This document shows, in pieces, positions 1 to 8,109 of a DNA stretch of 56,455 nt (positions are counted from its first letter, which is position 1; the number at the start of each line of letters is the position of its first letter). The notes under the pieces were generated by a model. It was not told the origin of the DNA and made no database searches. It was given only the letters and a program-made list of their open reading frames with translations. The translations under genes were made by a program, and so were the position numbers. Source of the stretch: a virus; the IMG/VR virus record IMGVR_UViG_3300030117_005233, positions 1-56,455 of that record; one strand, 5' to 3'.

Positions 1-1
1 T

Positions 2-307
2 ATAGCTGCACCACAAATATATAATAACTCAGCTATTTTTGGGTTTGGTGCTGGACAAACTAATTCCATAGAAGGTAGTGGACTTTTTGCTGATGACGGC
101 CCGTTCAACGCAAGTTTAGAACTAAACGAAGAACAATACCTAGTTGTATTCACTTCATTTAGACCAGATGCTTTAGGTTCAATGAGTGTAGATGTACATG
201 GGCCTAATGAATTATCGTGGGCTGTAGTACCTGAACCAGCAACTATAGGTTTATTTTTAGGTGGAATAGGAACACTATTGTTAATTAGAAAAAGGATACA
301 TGGATGA
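2..307 (+). CDS. PEP-CTERM domain protein, 3' part (5' end outside window)
   Basis: An open frame runs from the window edge to a TGA at 305-307; 101 residues are visible. The C-terminus is a textbook PEP-CTERM tripartite tail: VPEPATIG, a hydrophobic stretch rich in L, G and I, then a basic RKRIHG end. In bacteria such tails are recognised and cleaved by exosortase (EpsH/XrtA type) during export of surface or exopolysaccharide-associated proteins. The part before the tail is a polar, probably beta-rich ectodomain. The next gene overlaps by ATGA (304-307), so the two are translationally coupled. The presence of such a tail in a T4-like phage is unexpected. The N-terminus and signal peptide cannot be seen here. 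Confidence 0.8.
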   Translation: MAAPQIYNNSAIFGFGAGQTNSIEGSGLFADDGPFNASLELNEEQYLVVFTSFRPDALGSMSVDVHGPNELSWAVVPEPATIGLFLGGIGTLLLIRKRIHG

Positions 308-864
308 AAAAACTAATCATAGGATTAATGATGTTATGTTCAGTTGTCTATTCTGATCTGATTACTACATTTGATTTTGATATTACAACTGCATTAACTT
401 GGACCCCGCCTGGTGAAAGTGGTACGTTCTATTATAATGTTGCATACTTTACAGTAAGTACAAATGGTTCTTATACTGCACAAAATAATCTTATTACTTC
501 ACATGATTCTTGGGATTATGGAACATCTACAAATGGTTTTACAGAAGCAGACACATATATCTATCTCTATAAGGATATGTTTCAAAAAGAAGACCCAAAT
601 AAATATTTAATTGCAGAAGATGATGATGGTTATAATGGTGGTAATGGTTATCAATTTGAGTTAACTCAAACTTTACAATCAGGTGTAACATATTGGGCAG
701 TTATATCGACATATGATTCAGAAGAATTAATGAGTGGAGATGTAAATGTATTAGGGCCAGCTGGTTCAAGTATTAATATAACAACTATACCTGAACCATA
801 CGCAGCCGGGTTAATTGTTGTAGGTGGATTAAGTTTATTAATAGGTCGAAGATTGTTTAGGTGA
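304..864 (+). CDS. PEP-CTERM domain protein
   Basis: 186 residues. The N-terminus is a signal peptide (MKKLIIGLMMLCSVVYS). Residues about 20-160 form an acidic, Tyr/Thr/Asn-rich ectodomain resembling secreted beta-sandwich proteins. The C-terminus carries IPEPYAAG, then a hydrophobic GLIVVGGLSLLIG segment and a basic RRLFR end, the PEP-CTERM sorting signal. The start overlaps the stop of the preceding PEP-CTERM gene, with AAAAGGA upstream as ribosome binding site. The protein should be exported through Sec and handled by the host exosortase. The ligand or role is unknown; a surface-modifying or superinfection-excluding protein is one possibility. The call of sorting signal is strong; the function is not known. 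Confidence 0.8.
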   Translation: MKKLIIGLMMLCSVVYSDLITTFDFDITTALTWTPPGESGTFYYNVAYFTVSTNGSYTAQNNLITSHDSWDYGTSTNGFTEADTYIYLYKDMFQKEDPNKYLIAEDDDGYNGGNGYQFELTQTLQSGVTYWAVISTYDSEELMSGDVNVLGPAGSSINITTIPEPYAAGLIVVGGLSLLIGRRLFR

Positions 865-870
865 ACATTT

Positions 871-2055
871 ATGAAAAAGTTTTTTTGTTTATTAGTATTT
901 TTATTATCAGTTACGTCATCGTATGGATTACTGAACGATTTAATAATTCTTAAAAATCATACACGACCTGGATATGATGATAATATTTTTACTCGTACAT
1001 CAGGTAACGAAACAGGTTCTTACTATGTAGAACAAATAGTAAGTATCGATGCAATCTTATCTGCTAGTCAAAAACAAATGTTATCTACAATGTATAGTCC
1101 AAAGTTTGTATGGAGAGATATAGATAACAAACAAATGTTATTTCATAATTGGACTACTAAACTACAATATAAACCTAATCCAAAATCAACAATAGATGCT
1201 TCTCATAAATGGACTGTATCAGAAAGAGAACCAACAGATATAGATATTGATTCAGATATAACTTGGGAACAAACACAAACTGATTTACAATTTTCTCATA
1301 CATATTCACGAAGACATTCTACCGTTATTGGTTTAACACGAAAAACAAAAGAATGGTCAGAGAACTTATTGGCAGTCGGTGAGATGTATACTGATGGAGA
1401 CTTTGAACAATATTCAGCAAACATTCATCAGATATATGAGATCTGGCAAGGAAAATTATTTTGGACTTATGGTATTGAAGCTGCACATCACGAATATGTA
1501 AATGATCGTGGTGGATTTTATGGAGGAGACATCTATAATAATCTAATGTATGTGTTAGGACAATCATCAATACTTCAACTTAGTTATTGGTACGGACACG
1601 CAACAACTGTATTACAAGGAGATGATGGTGAACACGAAACAGATGGTGGAGGCTGGGGACCGTCTTGGAAAGTATCATTAAATTCTCAACTATCAAAAAA
1701 CCTAATGACTGGATTATCTGTATCGTACGAAACAGTTGATTCATCTATCGCATTTTGGAACTCAAAAGATGTTTACAAAGCAATGGTAAATGCTAAATAT
1801 AATATAACACCGAAAACAGAAATAATGTCTGCTTTTGTCCTGACAGATAGTCATTATCTTGAGGACTATGACAGAAACGGTACTGGCCTTACCAGAGAAG
1901 ATATACTCGGTGTTGCTATATGTAACTTTACCTATAATATAAACAGAAATCATGCTGCAGAAATTAATTTTATGGGATTCGCAATGAACCCGGATGATGA
2001 AGTTCAAGGCGTCGCAAGAAATAAATTAACAATTGGTTATAGGCTTACTCTATAA
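871..2055 (+). CDS. putative outer-membrane beta-barrel protein
   Basis: 394 residues with a Sec signal peptide (MKKFFCLLVFLLSVTSSYG) followed by alternating polar/hydrophobic strands with many aromatic residues and a C-terminal strand ending LTIGYRLTL. This pattern fits an outer-membrane beta-barrel of the BBP2-like porin type, often found near exopolysaccharide and PEP-CTERM loci in bacteria. AGGTGA near 857 serves as ribosome binding site, six bases after the preceding stop. It closes a three-gene cassette of exported proteins. The ending residue is Leu rather than the usual Phe. A tail-fibre-like structural protein is a less likely alternative because of the clear signal peptide. Confidence 0.6.
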   Translation: MKKFFCLLVFLLSVTSSYGLLNDLIILKNHTRPGYDDNIFTRTSGNETGSYYVEQIVSIDAILSASQKQMLSTMYSPKFVWRDIDNKQMLFHNWTTKLQYKPNPKSTIDASHKWTVSEREPTDIDIDSDITWEQTQTDLQFSHTYSRRHSTVIGLTRKTKEWSENLLAVGEMYTDGDFEQYSANIHQIYEIWQGKLFWTYGIEAAHHEYVNDRGGFYGGDIYNNLMYVLGQSSILQLSYWYGHATTVLQGDDGEHETDGGGWGPSWKVSLNSQLSKNLMTGLSVSYETVDSSIAFWNSKDVYKAMVNAKYNITPKTEIMSAFVLTDSHYLEDYDRNGTGLTREDILGVAICNFTYNINRNHAAEINFMGFAMNPDDEVQGVARNKLTIGYRLTL

Positions 2056-2059
2056 TCTG

Positions 2060-2067
2060 TATAAATA
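2060..2067 (+). promoter_or_regulatory. T4-type late promoter motif TATAAATA
   Basis: Exact TATAAATA, five bases before the ATG at 2073. In T4 late promoters this box covers about -13 to -6, which would put the transcript start on the A of the ATG, so the mRNA would be leaderless. Confidence 0.65.
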
Positions 2068-2072
2068 GAAGT

Positions 2073-2333
2073 ATGATATATACATTTGCATGTGATAATT
2101 GTAATGGAAGTTTTGAAGTTAACGTGCCTATCGCAGATAATCAAAAACCACTTTCTCAAAAATGTCCACTATGTGGCGTAAAAGGAAAAGTCTATAGAGT
2201 CTTCGATAGTAGTGGTTTTCAATATAACGATCAAATGATGAAGAGAGCCGGAGATGGATGGAATGATGTTTTAAAATCCATTCATAAAGCTTCTGGACGT
2301 AAGAGTAATATTCATCAACATATGAGACGTTAA
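2073..2333 (+). CDS. FmdB-like zinc-ribbon protein
   Basis: 86 residues. The N-terminus (MIYTFACDNCNGSFEV) and the second CPLCG pair form a two-CxxC zinc ribbon of the FmdB/regulatory-protein type, at residues 7-10 and about 31-34. The rest is basic and ends in a His/Arg-rich tail. Similar small zinc-ribbon proteins are common in marine T4-like phages; their role is unknown. It is preceded by a perfect late-promoter box and has no Shine-Dalgarno sequence. Its stop overlaps the convergent stop of the VWA gene. Confidence 0.7.
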   Translation: MIYTFACDNCNGSFEVNVPIADNQKPLSQKCPLCGVKGKVYRVFDSSGFQYNDQMMKRAGDGWNDVLKSIHKASGRKSNIHQHMRR

Positions 2334-4492
2334 GCAACCATCTCAACGAACTTGTTGACGAATATTCTTTGACCCTTATTCTTCTTGTTGTGCTTGATGA
2401 AGGCATTCTTAAGTGCGCTGTCACTTAACTCTCGTGTATCAACATCACCGAACGAAGTGTCAGAGTCAAGATTGTTTTCATCGTATCTTCGATTAGCAGC
2501 CTTAAGGATGAATGATCTGTCGAAGCCACACTCACCATCACGCATGAAGATGTTTTCTGCTCTGTACTGCTTCCACTCATCATTAGAAACATACCAATAT
2601 TGTTGTCTTACATCTTCCTTAGAATTTGTTAAGAAGAAGTGAATAACGTTTGAACCAGTAACAGCTCGGTAGTTATCGAAAAGAATAGGTGTAACATGCT
2701 TGTGACGTGTATCATCAATTGTGATTTGCTTTCCACCAGCGATCTTACCGATGAACTTCGAACCACGCTCTGACATACCTAAACTAAAACCTTCACCATC
2801 AGTCAACCACATTGTTGTAACATTTTGTGGCTTGTGACGAGCGATGAAATCTTTTGCGATGTGAGTTGAAACAATAATTGCTTCTGACATCGGAGTACCA
2901 CCAAGACCTTCTAAATTAGAAGGAGTATCGTGACAATCTAACATTCTTGAAGCTACATACATATCCTTACAAGCTTTGTTGAACTTAGCACCTTTAAGAT
3001 CACTTGAAAGAAGTTGAATCATTTGTAAATCATCCATTCTAGAAAAAGTACAATTAGGAGCTTCGAAGTTAACATCTCTTCTGTTACCAGAAGTGAATCC
3101 GTAAACTTCGAAAGGTATACCAACACCTTGACAAAACATTGCTAGGTTAATAGCTTGCTTGTAAATTGTACCAATGTTGTAAGACATTGAACCAGACATA
3201 TCGATGTAGAACAACATCCCGTGATTTTTAGCGTTAGCTAAAGTTGTCACGCTGTTGAAGATATCTTCGCTGTACTTGTAAGAGTGAATCTTGTTAACAT
3301 CTAGTTTACCAGTTTTAGAAACTGTTGCTCTAGAGTATTGGTAAGCAGCTTTCTTCATATCAAACTCACGTTTAAGAGCCGCAACATATTTTTTAGTTGT
3401 TCTTTTAAATTCTAAATAATCATCCGCATATTCTGGTTTTCTATCAGCACCGTAACCGGTCCACTCATCACGTGATTTTTCTAACTCATCGTATGTGAAG
3501 ATTGTGTGGTTAATCATTTCCTTAGTAGCATCAACAAAGTTGTGAATAGCATTACAATTCCAATGGTCGTCATCATCATTAGAAACTCTTGTATCTTTCA
3601 TGCTGTCATTAAGAGCTTCGTCAGAATCTGAACCGTAACGACTAGGAGCAGGTTTTGATTCTTCAGTTTCAGCTTCTTCACCGTCGTCTGACCAGTCATC
3701 ATCGTAATCTGAAAGATCTGTTGATTCGTCATCGTCTGTACTCATAACATCACCTTGTGAGTTATCAGTTTCTTCAGAATCAGAATCAGAATCATTGTTA
3801 GATGAAGTAGACTCAGTATTTTCACTAGAATCATCGTTAGAATCATCAGATGAATTAGAAGTTTCTTCGTTGTCTTCGTCTTCAGGCTTTTCGTTTTCGT
3901 CAACAAACTTGATAATCTCTTCACAAGCATCAAGAACATCTTCGTAAGTTTCAGCCGCATAAACTAAGTCAACTAATTTTTGCTCTTCATCAGAAAACTC
4001 AACATCAACTAATTTACGAAGTTTTGCTTTGATATTTAATCTATCAACAAAACCACGCTCAGATATTGGTGTTTCGTTTAATTTGAAAAAGTCTCTGTCA
4101 TAAAGGTCTTTGTAACCATTAGTAAATGAACGAATCAATCCAGGATATTCTTTCTGAACTAAACGCTCTATACGTACGTCTTCTACTATATTACATAAAG
4201 AGAATGGTACATTTTTAAATCGTTTTAAGAACGCATCAACACCATTTTCTGGAGTATGAAGTGCGTGTGATATTTCGTGACCAATGAAAAGGTCAAGAAC
4301 ATCGTTTGATATACCGTCCCACAATGGAAGTTGTAGTACACGGTTTTTTACGTCAAATGAGGCTGTTTCATAGTCACCACGTTGGATAGTAATATCCTCA
4401 CGTGCTAATAATTTAGCAACCATAGATTTGACTTCTGTACGGATTAATTTTTCCGCAGCAGTCATATTGTTTGTCTTATCAGTGTCAATCAT
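2330..4492 (-). CDS. HExxH / VWA (CobT-like) protein
   Basis: 720 residues from the ATG at 4492. Residues about 72-76 read HEISH, a zinc-metallopeptidase-type HExxH helix. A long Asp/Glu/Ser-rich linker follows (about 205-300). The C-terminal half is a von Willebrand A domain with a MIDAS signature: DMSGSM near residue 433, a GGTPMS threonine loop, and WLTDGEG. This architecture resembles the CobT subunit of cobalt chelatase and the VWA partners of MoxR ATPases. The divergent neighbour is exactly such an ATPase. I chose 4492 because the -10 box ends six bases upstream and longer ORF starts would lie in the promoter; the mRNA would be leaderless. MTAAEK, nine codons on, is the alternative start. 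Confidence 0.75.
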   Translation of the reverse strand: MIDTDKTNNMTAAEKLIRTEVKSMVAKLLAREDITIQRGDYETASFDVKNRVLQLPLWDGISNDVLDLFIGHEISHALHTPENGVDAFLKRFKNVPFSLCNIVEDVRIERLVQKEYPGLIRSFTNGYKDLYDRDFFKLNETPISERGFVDRLNIKAKLRKLVDVEFSDEEQKLVDLVYAAETYEDVLDACEEIIKFVDENEKPEDEDNEETSNSSDDSNDDSSENTESTSSNNDSDSDSEETDNSQGDVMSTDDDESTDLSDYDDDWSDDGEEAETEESKPAPSRYGSDSDEALNDSMKDTRVSNDDDDHWNCNAIHNFVDATKEMINHTIFTYDELEKSRDEWTGYGADRKPEYADDYLEFKRTTKKYVAALKREFDMKKAAYQYSRATVSKTGKLDVNKIHSYKYSEDIFNSVTTLANAKNHGMLFYIDMSGSMSYNIGTIYKQAINLAMFCQGVGIPFEVYGFTSGNRRDVNFEAPNCTFSRMDDLQMIQLLSSDLKGAKFNKACKDMYVASRMLDCHDTPSNLEGLGGTPMSEAIIVSTHIAKDFIARHKPQNVTTMWLTDGEGFSLGMSERGSKFIGKIAGGKQITIDDTRHKHVTPILFDNYRAVTGSNVIHFFLTNSKEDVRQQYWYVSNDEWKQYRAENIFMRDGECGFDRSFILKAANRRYDENNLDSDTSFGDVDTRELSDSALKNAFIKHNKKNKGQRIFVNKFVEMVA

Positions 4493-4627
4493 GTATATAT
4501 TATACCAAACCATGCCAGATTTGTACACAAAAAAGAATCTACCTAAGTTGTTGGTACCCAATCACTTACATAGGCGACCGCAAAAAAATCGTCAATTTAC
4601 GTAAGTGATTCAGTACCAACAACTTAC
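4477..4627 (-). repeat. 151-bp duplicated promoter/leader segment, copy 1
   Basis: Read on the minus strand, this segment aligns without net gaps to 51921-52071 on the plus strand. It covers repeats, a T-run, the TGTACA/TATAAT promoter and the first 16 transcribed bases, ATGATTGACACTGATA, which are identical in both copies. By eye roughly 70% of positions match. Confidence 0.8.
4499..4527 (-). promoter_or_regulatory. promoter TGTACA-17-TATAAT for the VWA gene
   Basis: On the minus strand TGTACA (4527-4522) and TATAAT (4504-4499) are exactly 17 bp apart, with GG before the -10. Six bases separate the -10 from the ATG at 4492. Confidence 0.8.
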
Positions 4628-4636
4628 GTAGGTCAC
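4544..4636. repeat. large inverted repeat between divergent promoters (iteron-like units)
   Basis: Arms TAAGTTGTTGGTAC (4544-4557) and GTACCAACAACTTA (4613-4626) are perfect complements; the next inner blocks AATCACTTAC (4560-4569) and GTAAGTGATT (4601-4610) also pair, giving a dyad of about 24 bp with a 2-bp mismatch and a 31-base centre. Each arm also carries a unit resembling the two direct units at 51927-52013, ending ACTTACRTAGG. It lies between the divergent promoters of the VWA and AAA+ genes, so it could be an operator cluster or an origin-like iteron array. Confidence 0.75.
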
Positions 4637-4643
4637 TTTTCGA

Positions 4644-4672
4644 TTTACTTTTGATAGGTCATTTGGTATAAT
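4644..4672 (+). promoter_or_regulatory. promoter TTTACT-17-TATAAT for the AAA+ ATPase gene
   Basis: TTTACT (4644-4649), 17 bp, TATAAT (4667-4672). It drives the MoxR-like gene at 4703 and diverges from the promoter at 4499-4527. Confidence 0.8.
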
Positions 4673-4702
4673 ATTACCATAACAACATAACAAAGGACTA
4701 AC

Positions 4703-5863
4703 ATGACTGATACAGTTAAAATATTAAAAGAGGCAATGGGGGAAAAATCTCTAAGTCGTAAAGATATCATTGCCCTAGGTCACAAACATGACCTAACGAC
4801 TGAGTCTGTGGATAAAGTTATCTACAGTAACAAATACCTACATAGAACTCCAAAAGGTGCTCGTGGGTATACGTATTCATTTAATAAACCAGTTGCTGCA
4901 GCACCTGCTCCAAAAGCTGAGTTTGCTCTTTCGACAAGCGTTACTTCTGTCAAATCAGAAGAAGTTTACGTTCCATCTGTCGTTCCAGAATACGTCAAAT
5001 GGGGTCAATCTCGTAACATCGAGATGATTATCCGTTCTAACGAATTTTTCCCGGTTTACATTTCGGGACCATCTGGTAATGGTAAAACCATGATGATAGA
5101 ACAAGCGTGTGCTAGAACAAAAACAAACTATGTTCGTGTTCAGATCACACCTGAAACTGACGAAGACGATTTGATCGGTGGTTTCAGATTAATTAATGGT
5201 GAGACTGTTTTCTGTAAAGGTCCAGTCATCAAAGCCATGGAAGAAGGCGCACTTCTTCTTATTGACGAGATCGACCGTGGTTCAAACAAAATCATGTGTT
5301 TGCAAGGTGTTCTCGAAGGTAATCCTGTTCTAATCAAAAAGACGGGTGAGGTTGTTCATCCGGCTAGTGGTTTCAACGTGATTGCGACAGCAAACACTAA
5401 AGGTCGTGGTTCAGAGGACGGTCGTTTCTCTGCGGCTACAATCATCGACGAAGCTTTCTTAGAAAGATTCGTTTCAGCGATCGATCAACCTTGGCCCACA
5501 AAAGCCACTGAGGTTAAGATCCTTAAAAATCACATGAGCAAGTACGATGCTCTTGATGAGGATTTCGCTGACAAGTTAACAACTTGGTCAAGTATCATCC
5601 GTAAGACTTTCGAAGCGGATGGTGTCGATGAGGTTATCTCAACACGTCGTTTGTGTCACATCGCAAAGTCGTTCGCGATCTTCAACGATCGTCTGACAGC
5701 GATCAATATGTGTATCGCTCGTTTCGACGAAGATACGACTACCGCGTTCACAGATCTTTACACTAAGATCGATGCGGGTGAGTTGACCGAGGATGAGGAT
5801 GAATATTCAAATCCTTACGCTCACGAAGGTCGAATTGATCCAAACGATGATTCAAGATGGTAA
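4703..5863 (+). CDS. cobS: MoxR/CobS-like AAA+ ATPase
   Basis: 386 residues. Residues 1-60 look like a small winged-helix domain, followed by an Ala/Pro linker. Walker A is GPSGNGKT (122-129), Walker B is LLLIDEID (184-191), and a sensor-like segment VIATANTKGRG follows. These belong to the MoxR/CobS branch of AAA+ ATPases, whose members remodel partner proteins together with VWA proteins. The divergent CobT-like gene fits that pairing. Marine T4-like phages often carry a cobS-like gene; whether it acts in cobalamin synthesis or as a virion or replication chaperone is unsettled. AAAGGA precedes the ATG, and a strong terminator follows at 5898. Confidence 0.8.
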   Translation: MTDTVKILKEAMGEKSLSRKDIIALGHKHDLTTESVDKVIYSNKYLHRTPKGARGYTYSFNKPVAAAPAPKAEFALSTSVTSVKSEEVYVPSVVPEYVKWGQSRNIEMIIRSNEFFPVYISGPSGNGKTMMIEQACARTKTNYVRVQITPETDEDDLIGGFRLINGETVFCKGPVIKAMEEGALLLIDEIDRGSNKIMCLQGVLEGNPVLIKKTGEVVHPASGFNVIATANTKGRGSEDGRFSAATIIDEAFLERFVSAIDQPWPTKATEVKILKNHMSKYDALDEDFADKLTTWSSIIRKTFEADGVDEVISTRRLCHIAKSFAIFNDRLTAINMCIARFDEDTTTAFTDLYTKIDAGELTEDEDEYSNPYAHEGRIDPNDDSRW

Positions 5864-5897
5864 TCAATTTCCCTCAAAATCGTGTTAGTCCCACGTG

Positions 5898-5922
5898 CCA
5901 CTCCTTCGGGAGTGGTTTTTTT
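5898..5922 (+). terminator. intrinsic terminator with TTCG loop
   Basis: CCACTCC TTCG GGAGTGG followed by seven T. A seven-base-pair stem with a stable tetraloop, just after the AAA+ gene. Confidence 0.9.
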
Positions 5923-5935
5923 ATTAAAAGAAGTA

Positions 5936-5964
5936 TGTACAATGATTTAGAAATTTGGTATAAT
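5936..5964 (+). promoter_or_regulatory. promoter TGTACA-17-TATAAT for the gp45 operon
   Basis: TGTACA (5936-5941), 17 bp ending TTTGG, TATAAT (5959-5964), then a leader with AAGGAG before the ATG at 5991. It starts the sliding clamp/clamp loader operon. Confidence 0.85.
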
Positions 5965-5990
5965 ATACCTATAATTACAAGGAGAAAGAT

Positions 5991-6638
5991 ATGTCGATAA
6001 GTACAGATACGATTAGTAAGTTAAAAAACTTTTCTAATATAAATGCCAACCTAGTTTATACTGGTGACGGTAAATTAAAAACAATCAGTGAAGCAAAAAA
6101 TATTCTTGCCGCAGCTGATATTACAGAAGATTGGAAAGATGAGTTTGGTATCTACGATCTAAATGAATTTTTAGCAGTCTCACAGATTATTCCAGACGCA
6201 ACATTTACTTATACAAAAGAAAGTTGTGTGTTTTCTGGTAATGGTCGTAAAGTAAAATATACTTTTGCAGATCCAGCAATTCTCACAGCTCCAACAAAAG
6301 ATGTGACAATGCCTGCGGCTGAAGTACAGATTACAATTACTAATGATGAAATCAATGAATTGCGTAAAGCCGCATCAACACTTGGTCACAATACACTTAG
6401 AATAACTGAGTCGTCTTTGTCAGTGATTGATTCTAGTGGTGCGACAGCAAACACTTTTAGTATAGAAAATAAAATTAAAACAGATGACACATTTCAGTTT
6501 GATTTTCTAATAAATAATTTGAAACTCATGCCTGGAGATTATGACGTTAACTTATCGTCTAAGCTTATCTCTGAATGGGTTGGTCAAAATGTAACATATT
6601 GGATAGCATTGGAGAAAACATCTAAATATGGTGGATAG
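5991..6638 (+). CDS. 45: sliding clamp DNA polymerase accessory protein (gp45-like)
   Basis: 215 residues, close to the 228 of T4 gp45. The C-terminal block NLKLMPGDYDVNLSSK and the following WIALE are typical of T4-like clamps, as is the position directly upstream of gp44 and gp62. As a trimeric ring it should tether the polymerase gp43 to DNA and, in T4, also couples replication to late transcription through gp33. A promoter and AAGGAG site precede it. The next gene starts 11 bases before its stop. Confidence 0.85.
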   Translation: MSISTDTISKLKNFSNINANLVYTGDGKLKTISEAKNILAAADITEDWKDEFGIYDLNEFLAVSQIIPDATFTYTKESCVFSGNGRKVKYTFADPAILTAPTKDVTMPAAEVQITITNDEINELRKAASTLGHNTLRITESSLSVIDSSGATANTFSIENKIKTDDTFQFDFLINNLKLMPGDYDVNLSSKLISEWVGQNVTYWIALEKTSKYGG

Positions 6639-6882
6639 ATTTTATATGTGTAGATGCGGTAACATTATTGAAACTGGCCGCGTAGAGTTAGGTTTAAAAA
6701 CTTGTTTAAAATGTGCACAACGTATGAATGCGCCAAAAGTTATGGGTCGTATGGTTTATCCACATAAAACCGGAGGCGAGATTGAAATAATGACAGCAGA
6801 ATCCTATAACGAAAATAAAAAATATTTTAAACCACAAGGTACACATTCGTGTGTAAAGAATTTTAGTAAAGCAACTAGATAA
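6628..6882 (+). CDS. small zinc-binding protein, unknown function
   Basis: 84 residues. Cysteines in MCRCGN and LKTCLKCAQ (residues about 7-30) form a probable zinc site; a later HSC may add a ligand. The remainder is basic. The start overlaps the clamp stop by 11 bases; an internal ATG at 6646 is an alternative. It sits in the replication operon between clamp and clamp loader. I do not recognise a named family. Confidence 0.6.
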   Translation: MVDRFYMCRCGNIIETGRVELGLKTCLKCAQRMNAPKVMGRMVYPHKTGGEIEIMTAESYNENKKYFKPQGTHSCVKNFSKATR

Positions 6883-6896
6883 AAAAGGAAAGTCAT

Positions 6897-7154
6897 ATGG
6901 CAACAGAATTACATTTACCTGATATCGCAAATGCTCTACAATGTATTGATATAGCTGCTCAAAGAGGAGCATATCAAGGTAGGGAACTAAGTGATATTGG
7001 TCGTGTTCGCGACAAGCTAGAAGCTTGGGTACAACAAAATGCACCTAAGCCAGAAGATGTTCAGCCACCAGCGCCTCCAGTAACGGCACCTCCGCCAGTT
7101 AATGAGACTGCTGACACGGCTGAAATAGTTGACGTTAACACAGAAGGAGAATAA
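6897..7154 (+). CDS. conserved T4-like phage hypothetical protein
   Basis: 85 residues. The N-terminal half contains ALQCIDIAAQRGAYQGREL and a short VRDKLEAWV helix, a pattern I associate with small proteins beside the clamp-loader genes in marine T4-like phages. The C-terminal half is a Pro/Ala-rich acidic tail (PPAPPVTAPPP). AAAGGAA lies upstream of the ATG. No function is known. Confidence 0.6.
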   Translation: MATELHLPDIANALQCIDIAAQRGAYQGRELSDIGRVRDKLEAWVQQNAPKPEDVQPPAPPVTAPPPVNETADTAEIVDVNTEGE

Positions 7155-7158
7155 TTAA

Positions 7159-8109
7159 GTGAGTAGTGGTGAATTTCTTTGGTGTGAAGAATATAGACCA
7201 AAGACTATAGATGAATGTATACTACCGGAAGATCTTAAAGTAACGTTTAATAAGATCGTTGAAACAGGTGAAATGCATAATATGTTATTATCCGGGACAT
7301 CTGGTCTTGGTAAAACAACTGTAGCTAAAGCACTTTGTCACGAACTTAATCTTGATTATATTCTTATTAATAGTTCAGAAGATAGTGGTATTGATGTACT
7401 CCGTAATAGGATTCGTCAATTTGCTTCTTCTATTTCTTTAAGTGGATCTGATTCTCATAAAGTAGTGATACTTGATGAGGCAGATTACTTAAATACACAA
7501 TCTACTCAACCAGCACTTCGCGCATTTATTGAAGAGTTCTCAACGAACTGTCGATTCATCTTTACTTGTAATTATCGTAACAAGATCATTGATCCTCTTC
7601 AATCGCGTTGTGCTGTAGTTGAGTTTAATACTACAAAAAAACATCTAGCTGGCTTAGCAGCACAATTTCATAAAAGACTTTCAAAAATATTAAAGGAAAA
7701 AGAGGTAAAATATGATGAACGAATTCTTGCAGAGCTCATTATGTTACATGCACCTGATTGGCGCAGAGTCCTTAACGAAGTTCAGCGTTATAGTATTAAC
7801 GGCGAGTTATCGGCTGCAGCTTTGGTCGGAACATCTGTTGGACAAATCGATGCGCTCGTTGGATTCCTTAGAGAAAAAAATTTCAAATCTATGAGAGGCT
7901 GGGTTGCGCAAAATCCGGATTTAGATTCAAGTGTTATATTTAGAAAACTATACGACGGCGCAAATCAATATTTAGAACCACACAGTATTCCTCAATTAGT
8001 TTTAATATTAGCGGACTATCAATACAAAGCAGCGTTTGCAGCTGATAAAGAATTAAATATAGTTGCTTGTCTAACAGAGATAATGGGATCATTACAATGG
8101 AAAAAATGA
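7159..8109 (+). CDS. 44: clamp loader large subunit (gp44-like AAA+ ATPase)
   Basis: 316 residues from a GTG codon, with GAAGGAGA just upstream in the end of the previous gene. Walker A is GTSGLGKTT (about 46-54), Walker B is VVILDEAD, and the SRC motif of RFC-type clamp loaders is seen in PLQSRCAVVEF. Together with gp62 it opens the gp45 ring and loads it at primer-template junctions. T4 gp44 has 319 residues. Its stop overlaps the ATG of the following gene (8106). Confidence 0.92.
   Translation: MSSGEFLWCEEYRPKTIDECILPEDLKVTFNKIVETGEMHNMLLSGTSGLGKTTVAKALCHELNLDYILINSSEDSGIDVLRNRIRQFASSISLSGSDSHKVVILDEADYLNTQSTQPALRAFIEEFSTNCRFIFTCNYRNKIIDPLQSRCAVVEFNTTKKHLAGLAAQFHKRLSKILKEKEVKYDERILAELIMLHAPDWRRVLNEVQRYSINGELSAAALVGTSVGQIDALVGFLREKNFKSMRGWVAQNPDLDSSVIFRKLYDGANQYLEPHSIPQLVLILADYQYKAAFAADKELNIVACLTEIMGSLQWKK

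Noticed and set aside
1325-2007. Minus-strand frames opposite the beta-barrel gene
   Set aside because: Low-complexity shadow translations with no ribosome sites.
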